Source: Kitasatospora sp. A2-31
GTDB lineage: Bacteria > Actinomycetota > Actinomycetes > Streptomycetales > Streptomycetaceae
Direction of reading: 5' to 3'
Assembly (NCBI RefSeq): GCF_022288725.1
Contig: NZ_JAKNTA010000004.1
Coordinates: 530,104-594,103 of the forward strand
DNA length: 64,000 nucleotides
Positions 45,021 to 55,200 of this stretch are shown piece by piece. The notes under the pieces were generated by a model, which saw only the letters and a list, made by a program, of their open reading frames with translations, ran no database searches and had not been told where the DNA came from. Numbering within the stretch: position 1 is the stretch's first letter; each line of letters starts with the position of its first letter. A program made the translations under genes and the position numbers.

Positions 45021-45674
45021 GTGAGCCAGGTGACCTCCCGCCCCGAACCGACCATGACCATGGCCGAGCGCAAGCGCCGGCTCGTCGCCGACGAGTTGGC
45101 CGCGGCGGCCCTGCAACTGCTGGCGCAGAAGGGGTTCGACACCGTCACCATCGACGAGATCGCGGCGGCCGCCGGCGTCTCCAAGCGGACCTTCTTCCGG
45201 TACTTCGCCTCCAAGGAGGACGTCGTCGTCCAGGTGCTGGCCGACCTCGGCCCCGTGATGCGTACGGAGCTGGCGGCCCGCCCGGCCGGGGAGCGGCCCT
45301 CGCTCGCGCTGCGGAACGCCGTCTGGATCTCCGTCGCGGCCTGCGCGGACGGTGCGGAGCGCGGCGGGGCGTCCGAACGCGCCCTGCGGGTGGTGCAGTT
45401 GATCCTCGGGACGCCCGCGCTGCTGGCCCGCTTCCTGGAGCGGCAGGCGCAGTGGCGCGACGAACTGGCCGCGGAGCTGGCGCACCGCCTCGGGCTCGAC
45501 GCGGCCACCGCGATGTACCCGCCGCTCGCGGCGGCGATGGCGCTGTCCGCCTTCGACGCGGTGCTGCGCCGGTGGAGCAGGAGCGACGGGGCCGAGGACC
45601 CGGCCGCCCTGCTGGAGCAGGCCTTCGCCGTGCTCGCCCCGGCGCTGGACACGGTGGCCGGCCCGGCTGCCTGA
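45021..45674 (+). CDS. TetR-family regulator
   Basis: 217 aa from GTG 45021; ATG 45054 is an alternative. The HTH is KGFDTVTIDEIAAAAGVSKR followed by TFFRYFASKEDVV. The ligand domain (ALRVVQLILGTPALLARFLE and MYPPLAAAMALSAFDAVLRR) matches the TetR C-terminal class common near SDR enzymes. Divergent from the SDR gene, which it likely represses. Confidence 0.92.
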   Translation: MSQVTSRPEPTMTMAERKRRLVADELAAAALQLLAQKGFDTVTIDEIAAAAGVSKRTFFRYFASKEDVVVQVLADLGPVMRTELAARPAGERPSLALRNAVWISVAACADGAERGGASERALRVVQLILGTPALLARFLERQAQWRDELAAELAHRLGLDAATAMYPPLAAAMALSAFDAVLRRWSRSDGAEDPAALLEQAFAVLAPALDTVAGPAA

Positions 45675-45844
45675 CGCACCGGACGCACCGGTGCCGGGCG
45701 GGCGCGGCGCCGCCCGCCGGTGCGCCGGGCCCGCCTCGCGGCAGGGGCCGAAGGCGGGCTCGGGTCGACGGGCCGTGGTCGAAGGCGGGGGTCGGATGGC
45801 GCGGTGGCGGAGGGATCGCGAGGGTACCGGTGCGGCGCGGACGA

Positions 45845-47206
45845 TCAGGTGAGGTCGGCGTCCGCGATCCACGAGCCGTGGATCATCGCCGGCACGCGGC
45901 GCGGCAGGTGGACGGTGGCGACCGGCGGGACGGACAGGTCGGAGGCGTCCAGGACCAGGAGCTTCGAGGCGTTCAGGTTGAGGTCGCTGACGACGGTGAG
46001 CAGGTAGCCGGCGTCCTCGTCGGTGGCGCGCGCGGCCGGGACGAACACGGCCTCGCTGGGCAACTGCCCGGTGCCGAACGGCAGCAGCTGCCGCGTGCCG
46101 GTGCGCCGGTCGTACTTGACCAGGGTGTGGTTGCCGACGCCGCGGTCGTCCGGGAAGGAGAGCGCGTACTGGTAGCGGTGCTCGCGGCCGGTGAAGGCGT
46201 CGTTGATGGTCGGGAACTCGACGGTCAGGTCGTCGGTCTGCTCCTCCCGGACGGTGCCGGCGGCCAGGTCGAGCGTCCACCGGCGGCTGCGCGAGCCGGA
46301 GTTGGGCTCGGCGCCGCGGCCCGGCGCGCCGACCCACCAGTTCCAGGAGCGCCGCCAGCCGTCCCGCCCGACACTCGGGCCCTCGACCACGATCCGGCCG
46401 GCGCCGTCCTCGTAGGCGTTGGCCAGGTGCATGGCGTAGCCGGGCAGGAGCGGGAACCAGCGGACCTTCGCCGCGCCGTCGGCGCCGCGCGGCATGACGC
46501 CGATCCGTGCGGCCTGCGCGTCGTCCCAGGCGTAGGGGATGCCCGAGTGCTCGGACGGGTCGAAGGTGACCGAGCCCTCCAGGAAGACCACGTGGTTCTC
46601 GGTGATGGCGAAGTCGTGCTTCAGCGCGGCGCTCGCGCCGGGGACCTCCTGGCTGGTGAGCACGGTGCCGTCGGGGGAGGAGACGTGGTGGATCAGGTAG
46701 GGCGGGAACGGGGACGAGGCGAAGAAGTGCAGTTCGCCGGTGGCCGGGTCCTCCTTGGGGTGGGCGGTCATGGCCGAGGTGAGGCGGCCGTTCCAGTCGA
46801 AGGCGCCGACGGTCTCCAGCTCGGGGGTGAGCTCGAACGGCAGGTTCGCCTCGCAGAGGGCGAGCAGGCGGCCGCCGTGCTCGATGACGTGGGTGCCGGC
46901 GGTGGAGGCGGTGAGGTCGGGGCCGTGCTCGGTCAGGTAGGGGGCGCCGTCGAGGGCGGGGGTGTGCACCCAGCGGTTGCGGTACCACTCGGCGCGACCC
47001 TCGCGGAGCCGGATGCCGTGCACCATGCCGCTGCCCTTGAACCAGTGGGTGGGGGTGACGCCGGGCTTGGGGTTGTGGCTGTTGCGGACCAGCCGGCCGG
47101 TCAGCTCGGGCGGCAGGGTGCCCTCGACGGTGAGTCCGGTGGCGGTGAGCTCGTCGGCGACCGGGGTGTAGTGGCCGGTCAGGTAGGGCTTGGTGGTGGC
47201 GGTCAT
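45845..47206 (-). CDS. Carotenoid cleavage oxygenase (RPE65 family)
   Basis: 453 aa, the normal length. Four iron-binding His positions are visible: HPKEDPATGELHFF, LKHDFAITENHVV, GYAMHLANAYEDG and the C-terminal IHGSWIADADL. The first strand carries GRLVRNSHNPKPGVTPTHWF and GSGMVHGIRL. Members split carotenoid or stilbenoid double bonds with O2. ATG 47206 lies 65 bp after the SRPBCC stop, so the two form one operon. The partner substrate is not given by the context; no carotenoid synthesis genes are in the window. Confidence 0.95.
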   Translation of the reverse strand: MTATTKPYLTGHYTPVADELTATGLTVEGTLPPELTGRLVRNSHNPKPGVTPTHWFKGSGMVHGIRLREGRAEWYRNRWVHTPALDGAPYLTEHGPDLTASTAGTHVIEHGGRLLALCEANLPFELTPELETVGAFDWNGRLTSAMTAHPKEDPATGELHFFASSPFPPYLIHHVSSPDGTVLTSQEVPGASAALKHDFAITENHVVFLEGSVTFDPSEHSGIPYAWDDAQAARIGVMPRGADGAAKVRWFPLLPGYAMHLANAYEDGAGRIVVEGPSVGRDGWRRSWNWWVGAPGRGAEPNSGSRSRRWTLDLAAGTVREEQTDDLTVEFPTINDAFTGREHRYQYALSFPDDRGVGNHTLVKYDRRTGTRQLLPFGTGQLPSEAVFVPAARATDEDAGYLLTVVSDLNLNASKLLVLDASDLSVPPVATVHLPRRVPAMIHGSWIADADLT

Positions 47207-47271
47207 GGCGCAGTCCTCGGTTTCGGCCGGTGATCTCGGGGTGGTGGTGCGCAGGGGATCCCCGGGCCGGG

Positions 47272-47715
47272 TCAGCGGCGCTCGGCCTCGGCCTTGAGGT
47301 GGTCGAGCCAGGCCTCCAGGGACGCCCGCAGCGCGGCCTCCAGCTCGGCCGGCTGCGCCTCGACGGGCGCGCCGGCCCAGGACTCCTCGGTGCGGACGGT
47401 CACCGCGCCGTCCGTCTCCTCGAAGGTCCAGACGTGGATGCCGTCGATGCCGTCGGCCGGGCCGCCCCAGACGATCCGCCGGCCGGGGACGAGCTCCAGG
47501 ACGGTCGAGGTGATGTCCAGGCCGTGGGTCTGCCACCGGAAGGAGGCGCCGGGGGTGAGCGGACCCTCCAGGTGGGCCCGGTCGACGTCCGGCAGCCAGG
47601 CGGCCCAGGAGTCGATGTCGGTGTGCAGGGACCAGACGGCGGCGAGCGGGGCGTGGATCGTGGTGGTGAGGCGGACGACGGCGGGGGCGGTCTCGTCGAT
47701 GGTGTGGACGGTCAT
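47272..47715 (-). CDS. SRPBCC (START-like) ligand-binding protein
   Basis: 147 aa. TTTIHAPLAAVWSLHTDIDS, DVDRAHLEGPLTPGASFRWQ and ITSTVLELVPGRRIVWGGPA form the polyketide-cyclase/SRPBCC beta-grasp around a hydrophobic pocket. The terminal helix AALRASLEAWLDHLKAEAE is typical. It likely binds a lipophilic molecule for, or from, the carotenoid oxygenase encoded next. First gene of the two-gene operon. Confidence 0.9.
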   Translation of the reverse strand: MTVHTIDETAPAVVRLTTTIHAPLAAVWSLHTDIDSWAAWLPDVDRAHLEGPLTPGASFRWQTHGLDITSTVLELVPGRRIVWGGPADGIDGIHVWTFEETDGAVTVRTEESWAGAPVEAQPAELEAALRASLEAWLDHLKAEAERR

Positions 47716-47827
47716 GGCGGGCTCTCCTTCGGTGGGACGGGCGGGCCGGCGAATGCGGCGCCGGGCCGTAAAGCGCTGTTCGTACCGATTTCCGTGCGGC
47801 GAGGAGGCGCTCGGAATTCATGTGTGA

Positions 47828-47851
47828 TTGACCACTCACTCATGCGGTCAA
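47828..47851. promoter_or_regulatory. Candidate operator upstream of the SRPBCC/oxygenase operon
   Basis: TTGACC and GGTCAA are inverted arms 12 bases apart, with ACTCACTCA inside. It lies 113 bp before the SRPBCC start, and the ACTCA element recurs in the TetR promoter site at 48564-48583, suggesting the same regulator. Otherwise the 47716-47996 gap holds only G-rich repeats. Confidence 0.4.
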
Positions 47852-47996
47852 AAGGTGGGCGGGGCGGCGGCCCGCCGGGGGAGTGCGGGCCGCCGCCCCG
47901 CCGCGGCGGGGTGTGGCTGTGGGGCTCGGGGCCCGGTGTCGCGGTGCTGGGGTACTGCGGGGCCGGGGTGCTGCGGGGCCGAGGTGCTGCGGTGCG

Positions 47997-48563
47997 TCAG
48001 TAGTGCGTGATCCCGGCCGACAGGGTGCGCGTCCAGGGTGCGTCGACCTCCTCGGCGCCCATCGACACCAGCAGGTGACAGAGCATGCCGGTGGCGAAGA
48101 ACTCCTGGATCTGCCGCTCGTCGCCCCCGGAGGCGCCGCGGACGTACTCGACCATGCGGGCGTAGCCCGCCCGGACGGCGTCCCGGATCGCCGGCTCGGA
48201 GACCGCCGCCGCCTGGGCGTGCAGCTGGACGAGCATCAGGTCGTTGTCGCTGATCAGCTTGGCGTAGGCGTCCCCCATGGCGTGCAGGACGGCCTCCGGT
48301 GCGCTGCTCGCGGCGTGTGCCGCCCCCTCCTCCAGGCTGGCCCGGACCCGGGTGAAGCAGTGCTCCACCACGGCGACGAACAGGGACTCCTTGTTCGGGA
48401 AGAGGCGGTAGACGTAGGCCTGCGAGATGCCGGCGGCCTTGCCGACCTCGGTGGTCGTGGTGCCGAAGTACCCCCGCGAGGCGAAGGCTCCGATCGCGGT
48501 GCGGAGCACCGTCTCCCGGCGCTCCTCGGCCGTGGACAACTGGCGGGGGCGTTCGTTCTTCAT
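47997..48563 (-). CDS. TetR-family regulator of the SRPBCC/oxygenase operon
   Basis: 188 aa from ATG 48563 (GTG 48575 possible but inside the palindrome). HTH: AIGAFASRGYFGTTTTEVGK with AAGISQAYVYRLFPNKESLF. The C-terminal AVLHAMGDAYAKLISDNDLM, LVQLHAQAAAVSEPAIRDAV and YARMVEYVRGASGG match a known TetR class in actinomycetes that answers to fatty or aromatic ligands. It stands upstream of, and in the same direction as, the operon. Next to it is the NRPS cluster, which it could also affect. Confidence 0.92.
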   Translation of the reverse strand: MKNERPRQLSTAEERRETVLRTAIGAFASRGYFGTTTTEVGKAAGISQAYVYRLFPNKESLFVAVVEHCFTRVRASLEEGAAHAASSAPEAVLHAMGDAYAKLISDNDLMLVQLHAQAAAVSEPAIRDAVRAGYARMVEYVRGASGGDERQIQEFFATGMLCHLLVSMGAEEVDAPWTRTLSAGITHY

Positions 48564-48583
48564 GTGAGTACTCAATCACTCAC
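48564..48583. promoter_or_regulatory. Palindromic autoregulatory site of the TetR gene
   Basis: GTGAGT and ACTCAC are perfect 6-bp inverted arms with eight bases between, starting right next to the TetR ATG. Position fits steric repression of its own transcript. Confidence 0.55.
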
Positions 48584-48822
48584 ACCCGCCCGAGTCAACC
48601 CTCCGTCAGTTCCGCCGGAGCTCCGGGGATCGCCCTGCGGTTCGCTGGTCCAGACCATTGACGCTCGCCGATCCGGCTCCCTAGCATGATCCGCACTGCG
48701 GCGGCCATACGGGGGCCCGCCGCCTCGCCGAGCGCGCAGCTCCCTCCCACCGACAGGGCGCGCGGCCGAGCTATGACCTGGCCCTGCCGTCGTCGCCGAC
48801 CGCGGGGCGGGCCACGAGGAGC

Positions 48823-51800
48823 ATGATGAGCACGTCCGTCCAAGCGTCCGTCCAAGCGTCCGACCACGGGTCTGCCCACACGCCCGCCCGGAGCTCCCTC
48901 CGGGGTTCCGACCGCGACTCCGGCCATGACTCCGACCGCGACTCCGGCCATGACTCCGACCGCGGCTCCGCCGGCGACTCGGGACGGGCGTCCCGGCCGG
49001 GCGGGGCGCCTGCGGGCGTCCTCACCGTCGGTCAGGAACGCCTGTGGTTCCTGGACCAGTTGGACCCGGGGGATCCTTCCTACAACATCCCGCTGGTGCT
49101 GCGGCTCAGCGGCCGGCTGGACCCGGCGGCGCTGCGCACCGCCCTCGACGGCGTGGTCGCCCGGCACGAGGCGCTGCGCAGCCGCTTCCCGAACGACGAC
49201 GGCCGTCCGTCCGTCGTGGTGGAGCCCCCCGCGCCGGTCGCGCTGGAGGAGGCCGACCTGCGGCACCGTCCGCAGGAGCTGCCCGCCGCACTCGCCGTAC
49301 GCACCAACCGCGGCTTCGACCTCGCCCGCGGCCCGCTGCTGCGCGCCGCCCTGCTGCGCACCGGCGAGGACGAGCACGTCCTCTGTCTGGTCGTCCACCA
49401 CATCGCCGCCGACGGCTGGTCGCTCGGCCTGCTGCGTACCGAACTCGCCGACCGCTACGCCGCGTTGCGCGTCGGCCGCCCGCTCGACCTGCCGCCGCCG
49501 CCCTCGTTCCTGGCGCACGCGGCCGCCGAGCGGGCCCGGTTGGCCGGCCCCGAGGCGGTGGAGGCGCTCGCCTACTGGCGCGAGCGGCTGGCCGACGCGC
49601 CCGCCCTGGAGCTGCCGCTGGACCGGCCCCGGCCGGCCCGCCCCAGCAGTGCGGGCGCCTTCCACACCCGCGTCCTGCACGGCATCGGTCCCGAGCTGGA
49701 GGCCTTCGCCCGCGCCCGCCGGCTGACGCCGTTCATGGTGCTCGCCGCCGCTCACCAGGCGGTGCTCGGCCGCTGCACCGGTCAGGACGACTTCTGCCTC
49801 GGCGTGCCCACCGCCGCCCGCACCACCGTCGAGGCCGAGCAGGTGATCGGCTACTTCTCCAGTGCCCTGGTGCTGCGTGCCGACCTCTCCCCCCGCTCCA
49901 CCGGGGATGCCCCTGCCGGCCCCCCGACCTTCGCCGACCTGCTGCGTCGCACCCGCTCCGGCTGGCTCGGCGCGCTCGGCCACAGCCAGGTGCCGTTCGA
50001 GCAGCTCGCCGAGGAGCTCCGGGTGGAGCGCGACCCGGGCCGCACGCCGGTCTTCCAGACCCTGCTGACCGTGCACACCCAGAGCGGCGGCGCCCTGGAC
50101 GAGCACGCCTTCGCCGACCTGCGCTGCACCGAACTCGACGGCGGCTACACCGCGGCCAAGTTCGAGCTCACCCTGGACGTCCGGCAGGACGGCGCGGACC
50201 TGCAGGCGATCTTCGGGTACCGGACCGACCTGCTGGACGAGGCCTGGGTCAGCCGGCTCGGCCGCCGGTTCGACACCCTGCTGCGCGCCGCCCTCGCCGA
50301 CCCGGACACCCCGGTCCACCTGCTGCCGCTGCTGGACGGCGAGGAGCTCGCCGAGGTCGGTGCGACGGGGGCCGGCGTCGCCGAGGCCGGCCCGGCGCTG
50401 CCGCCGCACCCGGGGACGGTGCTCGCCGCGATCGACCTCGCCGCCGTCGAGCAGCCTGGCGCGATCGCCCTGGAGAGCTGCGAAGGCCGCCTCACCCGGG
50501 CCCAACTGGCTGCGGAGTCGGGCGGGTTGGCGGCCCGGCTGGCCGCCGCCGGGGTGCGCCGCGGCGACCTGGTGGCGTTCTGCCTGCCGCGCGGCCCGCG
50601 CGCGGTGGTCGCCATGCTGGCCGCATGGCGGGCCGGCGCCGGCTACCTCCCGCTGGACCCGGAGTACCCGGCGGCCCGGCTGGCCTTCATGCTGGCCGAC
50701 AGCGGCGCCGCCGTCCTGGTCACCGCCGACGGCCGCCCGGTCGAGGGCCTGCCCGCGGACGTCCCGGTGGTCCCCGCCGTCCCGGCCGCCGCCGCGGTCG
50801 GCCCGGCTGTCTCCCAGGACCAGGACGCGATCAGCCCCGACGCCGCCGCGCGGCCCGAGGACCCGGCCTACCTGATCTACACCTCCGGCTCCACCGGCAC
50901 CCCCAAGGGCGTCCTGGTGCCGCAGCGCGCGCTCGCCGCCCGGGTCGCCTGGATGCGCGAGGGTTACGGCGTCACCGCCGCCGACCGGGTGCTCCAGTTC
51001 GCCTCGCTGAGCTTCGACACCTGCGCCGAGGAGGTCTTCCCGGCGCTCGCCGCCGGCGCCGCCCTGGTGCTCGCCGCACCCGGCGCCACGCTGCCCGACC
51101 AGCTCGCCGAACCCTCCGCCGCCGGGCTCACCGTGCTCGACCTGCCCACCCCGTACTGGCACCGGCTCGTCGCCGACCTCGACACCACCCCGTGGCCGGC
51201 CGGCCTGCGACTGCTGGTGCTCGGCGCCGACCAGGTGCAGCCCGAGGCCGTCGCCGCCTGGCGGGCCCGCTTCGGGGACACCGTCCGGGTGGTCAACTCC
51301 TACGGGCCCACCGAGACCACGATCATCGCCACCACCGCCGACCTCGGCGCCGTGGACGCGACCGCCCGGCCGCCGATCGGCCGCCCGATCGGCGCGACCA
51401 CCACGGTCGTCCTCGACCGCCACGGCACCCCGGTGCCGCCGGGCACCCCCGGCGAGCTGGTGATCGGCGGGGCAGGAGTGGCCCACGGCTATCTCGGCCG
51501 GCCCGGTGCCACCGCGCGCGCCTTCGTGCCCGACCCGGACGGCCCGCCCGGCGCCCGCCGCTACCGCACCGGCGACCTCGTCCGGCGCCGACCCGACGGC
51601 GCCCTGGAGTTCCTCGGCCGGATCGACAGCCAGGTCAAGCTCCGGGGCTACCGGATCGAGCCTGGCGAGACCGAGAGCGCCCTGCTCGCCCTGCCCGGCG
51701 TCGGCCAGGCCGTGGTGACCGTCCGGGGAGACGCCCTGGTCGGCTACGTGGTGCCCGCCGCAGGCGCACCCGCCCCCGAGCCGGACGCCCTGCGCACCGC

Positions 51801-52260
51801 GCTCACCGCCGCCCTGCCCGGCCACCTGGTGCCCAACGCCCTGCTGGTGCTGGACGCCCTGCCGCTGACGCCCAACGGCAAGCTCGACCGCCGTGCCCTG
51901 CCCGCCCCCGACACCCGGCCCGACCTGCGCGCCGCCTACCTCGCGCCGCGCACCGAGGCAGAGGAGCTGGTCGCCGAGGTCTGGCAGGAGGTGCTCGGCC
52001 TCGACCGGGTCGGCGCCCTCGACGACTTCTTCGACCTCGGCGGCCACTCCCTGCTGGCCACCCGCGTCGTCGCCCGGATCCGTGCCGCCGTCGACCTCGC
52101 CGTGCCGCTGCGCACCCTCTTCACCCACCGGACCGTGACCGCCTTCGCCGACGCCGTCGAGGCCGCCCTGGTCGCCGAACTCGCCGAGCTGTCCGAGGAC
52201 GCCGCCGAGGAACTGCTCGCCGCGCAGGACTCCCCGGAAGGGACCCCCACGCCGTCATGA
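48823..52260 (+). CDS. Non-ribosomal peptide synthetase, one module (C-A-PCP)
   Basis: 1145 aa. The N-terminal 60 residues are Ser/Asp/Arg-rich with two DSGHDSDR repeats. The condensation domain (about 64-510) has H192-H193-IAAD-G198. The adenylation domain (about 532-1010) has [35 protein letters not shown] and [12 protein letters not shown]. The carrier domain has [15 protein letters not shown] with phosphopantetheine S1076. By eye, the specificity code is D-T-E-D-V-G-S-I-I-K; acidic E and D at positions 239 and 278 suggest a basic amino acid such as Orn, Lys, Arg or Dab. No TE. A C domain on the first module may mean an acyl starter. The stop overlaps the next gene as ATGA. Confidence 0.93.
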   Translation: MMSTSVQASVQASDHGSAHTPARSSLRGSDRDSGHDSDRDSGHDSDRGSAGDSGRASRPGGAPAGVLTVGQERLWFLDQLDPGDPSYNIPLVLRLSGRLDPAALRTALDGVVARHEALRSRFPNDDGRPSVVVEPPAPVALEEADLRHRPQELPAALAVRTNRGFDLARGPLLRAALLRTGEDEHVLCLVVHHIAADGWSLGLLRTELADRYAALRVGRPLDLPPPPSFLAHAAAERARLAGPEAVEALAYWRERLADAPALELPLDRPRPARPSSAGAFHTRVLHGIGPELEAFARARRLTPFMVLAAAHQAVLGRCTGQDDFCLGVPTAARTTVEAEQVIGYFSSALVLRADLSPRSTGDAPAGPPTFADLLRRTRSGWLGALGHSQVPFEQLAEELRVERDPGRTPVFQTLLTVHTQSGGALDEHAFADLRCTELDGGYTAAKFELTLDVRQDGADLQAIFGYRTDLLDEAWVSRLGRRFDTLLRAALADPDTPVHLLPLLDGEELAEVGATGAGVAEAGPALPPHPGTVLAAIDLAAVEQPGAIALESCEGRLTRAQLAAESGGLAARLAAAGVRRGDLVAFCLPRGPRAVVAMLAAWRAGAGYLPLDPEYPAARLAFMLADSGAAVLVTADGRPVEGLPADVPVVPAVPAAAAVGPAVSQDQDAISPDAAARPEDPAYLIYTSGSTGTPKGVLVPQRALAARVAWMREGYGVTAADRVLQFASLSFDTCAEEVFPALAAGAALVLAAPGATLPDQLAEPSAAGLTVLDLPTPYWHRLVADLDTTPWPAGLRLLVLGADQVQPEAVAAWRARFGDTVRVVNSYGPTETTIIATTADLGAVDATARPPIGRPIGATTTVVLDRHGTPVPPGTPGELVIGGAGVAHGYLGRPGATARAFVPDPDGPPGARRYRTGDLVRRRPDGALEFLGRIDSQVKLRGYRIEPGETESALLALPGVGQAVVTVRGDALVGYVVPAAGAPAPEPDALRTALTAALPGHLVPNALLVLDALPLTPNGKLDRRALPAPDTRPDLRAAYLAPRTEAEELVAEVWQEVLGLDRVGALDDFFDLGGHSLLATRVVARIRAAVDLAVPLRTLFTHRTVTAFADAVEAALVAELAELSEDAAEELLAAQDSPEGTPTPS

Positions 52261-55200
52261 GTACCGAGACCCCCGTCGCCGGAGCCCCGGTCGCCGGAAC
52301 CTCAGCCGCCGGAGCGGCCGAGCCGCCCGCGGCCCGGCTCTCCGCCGCCAAGCGGGAGCTGCTCAGCCGCCGCCTCAAGGCGCGCACCGCGCCCAGGCAG
52401 ACCGTCCCGCGCCGCCCCGAAGGCGCCCCGGTGCCGCTCTCCTACGCCCAGGAACGCCTCTGGTTCATGGAGCAGTTCGCGCCCGGCACCGCCGCCTACA
52501 ACATCCCGGTGGTGCGCCGGCTGCGCGGACCGCTCGATACCACGGCGCTGCGCCGCGCGCTGGACGCCTCGGCCGCCCGGCACGAGACGCTGCGCTCGCG
52601 CTACCCGGCCACCGAGGACGGCCGCCCGGTGCTGGAGATCGCCGAGCCCGGTCCGGTCGAGCTGGCCACCGCCGACGCGGCCGACGAGGAGGAGGCCGGC
52701 CGGCTGGTCGACCGGGCCGCCGCCGTCCCCTTCGACCTGGAGAACGGGCCGCTGCTGCGCGCCCTGCTGGTCCGGGTCGCCGCCGACGACCACCTCCTGC
52801 TGCTGGTGGTCCACCACAGCGTCAGCGACGGCTGGTCCAGTGAGGTACTGGTCTCCGAGGTGCTGCGCGGCTACGCCGCGTACGCCGCCGGCAAGCCCGA
52901 CCCGCTGCCGGAACTCACCCTTCAGTACGGCGACTTCGCCATCTGGCAGCGCGAGCGGCTGAGCGGCGGGCGGCTGGCCGCCGAAGTCGCCCACTGGGCC
53001 CGCGAGCTGGCCGGCGTCGAACCGCTCCAGCTGGCGCTCTCCCGGCCCCGCCCGCCCCGGCAGACCTTCGACGGCGCCGGCTACGGCTTCCGCGTCGACC
53101 GCGACCTGCTGGACCGGCTTACCGCCCTCGGCAAGCAGCACGACGCCACGGTCTACATGGTGCTGCTGGCCGCCTTCCAGGCCCTGCTGGCCCGCTACAG
53201 CGGCCAGACCGACTTCGCCGTCGGCTCACCCATCGCCGGCCGGCCGGAACCCGAACTCGAGCCGCTCATCGGCATGTTCGTCAACGTGCTGGCGCTTCCC
53301 GCCCGGCTCGGCGGCGACCCCTCCTTCGCCGAACTGCTCCAGCGCACCCGGGAGACCTGCCTGGAGGCCTACGCCCACCAGGAGCTGCCCTTCGCCCAGC
53401 TGGTCACCGAGCTGAAGGTGCCCCGGGACGTCAGCCGACCGCCGGTCTTCCAGGCCGTCCTGGCCGTCCAGAACTACGCCACCACCCGCGAGGCCATCGG
53501 CGAACTCCCGCTGGACGTCCAACCGGCCGGCGTGCGGGCCAGCGGAACCCGGTTCGACCTGGAACTGTTCCTCCAGGAGTGGCCGGACGGCCTGGCCGGC
53601 GCCTTCAACTACAACACCGACCTGTTCGCCGAGGAGGACGTCGCCCGGCTCGGCGGCCACCTCGGGCGCCTGCTGGAGGCCGTCACCGCCCGGCCCGACG
53701 CGCCGCTGTCCACCCTCGACGGCCTCGCCGAGGACGAACGCGCCTTCGAGCTGGAGGAGTTCAACCGGACCGCGGTCGACCGTCCGGACACGACGCTCAC
53801 CGCGATGATCGCCGAGCAGATCGCCCGCACCCCGGACGCCGTCGCCGTCTCCGCCGAGGACGCCCCGGCCCTCACCTACCGCCAACTCGACGCCGCCGCC
53901 GACCGGATCGCCGCCCGCCTGGCCGCCGAGGGCGTCGGCCCCGGCAGCCTGGTCGCGATCAGCGCCGAGCGGTCGCCCGAACTCGTCGCCGGCCTGCTCG
54001 GCGTGCTGCGCTCCGGTGCCGGCTACACCCCGCTGGAGCCCGAGTACCCGGCCGAACGACTCGCCTTCCTGCTGGAGGACAGCGCAGCGGCCGTCCTGCT
54101 CACCCAGCGGCGGCTGCCCGTCCCCAAGGGCTGCACCGCCCGCGTCCTGCTGCTGGACGACCCCGCCGAGTGGCCCAGGGCCAGGAACCGGCCGGCCGCC
54201 CCGACCCCCGACGACACCGCCTACCTGATCTACACCTCCGGCTCCACCGGCCTCCCCAAGGGCGTGCCCAACACCCACCGCGGCATCGCCAACCGGCTGC
54301 GCTGGATGCAGGACGCCTACCCGATCGGCCCCGGCGACGCCGTCCTGCAGAAGACGCCGGCCGGTTTCGACGTCTCCGTCTGGGAGTTCTTCTGGCCGCT
54401 CGCCACCGGCGCCCGCCTGGTGCTGGCCAAGCCCGGCGGCCAGAAGGACGCCGCCTACCTGCGCGACCTGATCGCCCGGGCCGGCGTCACCACCGCCCAC
54501 TTCGTGCCCTCCATGCTCACCGCCTTCCTCGCCGAGGACGGCCTGGAGAAGTGCGCCCCGCTGCGCCGGGTCGTCTGCAGCGGCGAGGCCCTCCCGCCCG
54601 ACACCGCAAGGGAGTTCGCCGCCCGGCTGCCGCACTGCGCGCTGGCCAACCTGTACGGGCCCACCGAGGCCGCCGTCGACGTCTCCGCCTGGGAGTGCCA
54701 GGGCCCGCTGGAGACCGTCCCGATCGGCCTGCCGATCCACAACACCCGCCTCTACGTGCTCGACCGGGCGCTGCGCCCCGTCCCGCCCGGCGCCCCCGGC
54801 GAACTGCACATCGGCGGCACGGCCGTCGCCCTCGGCTACCACCGCCGGCCCGGCCTCACCGCCGCCCGCTTCGTCCCCGACCCGTACGGCCCGCCCGGCT
54901 CCCGGCTCTACCGCACCGGCGACCTCGCCCGCCGCCGGCCCGACGGCACCCTGGAACACCTGGGCCGGATCGACCAGCAGGTGAAGATCCGCGGCCTGCG
55001 GATCGAACCCGGCGAGACCGAGGCCCTGCTGCGCGCCCGGGACGGCATCGCCGACGCCGCCGTGGTCGTCCGCGAGGACACCCCCGGCGACAAGCGCCTG
55101 GTCGGCTACCTCGTGCTCCACCCCGGCGCCGAAGAACCCGACCCGGCCGCGCTGCGGGCCGCGCTCAAGCAGTCGCTGCCCGACCACCAGGTTCCCACGG

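Noticed and set aside
48595..52128. 1177-codon open frame on the - strand opposite the first NRPS gene
   Set aside because: Same explanation; no motif and no ribosome site, while the + strand shows complete C, A and PCP motifs.
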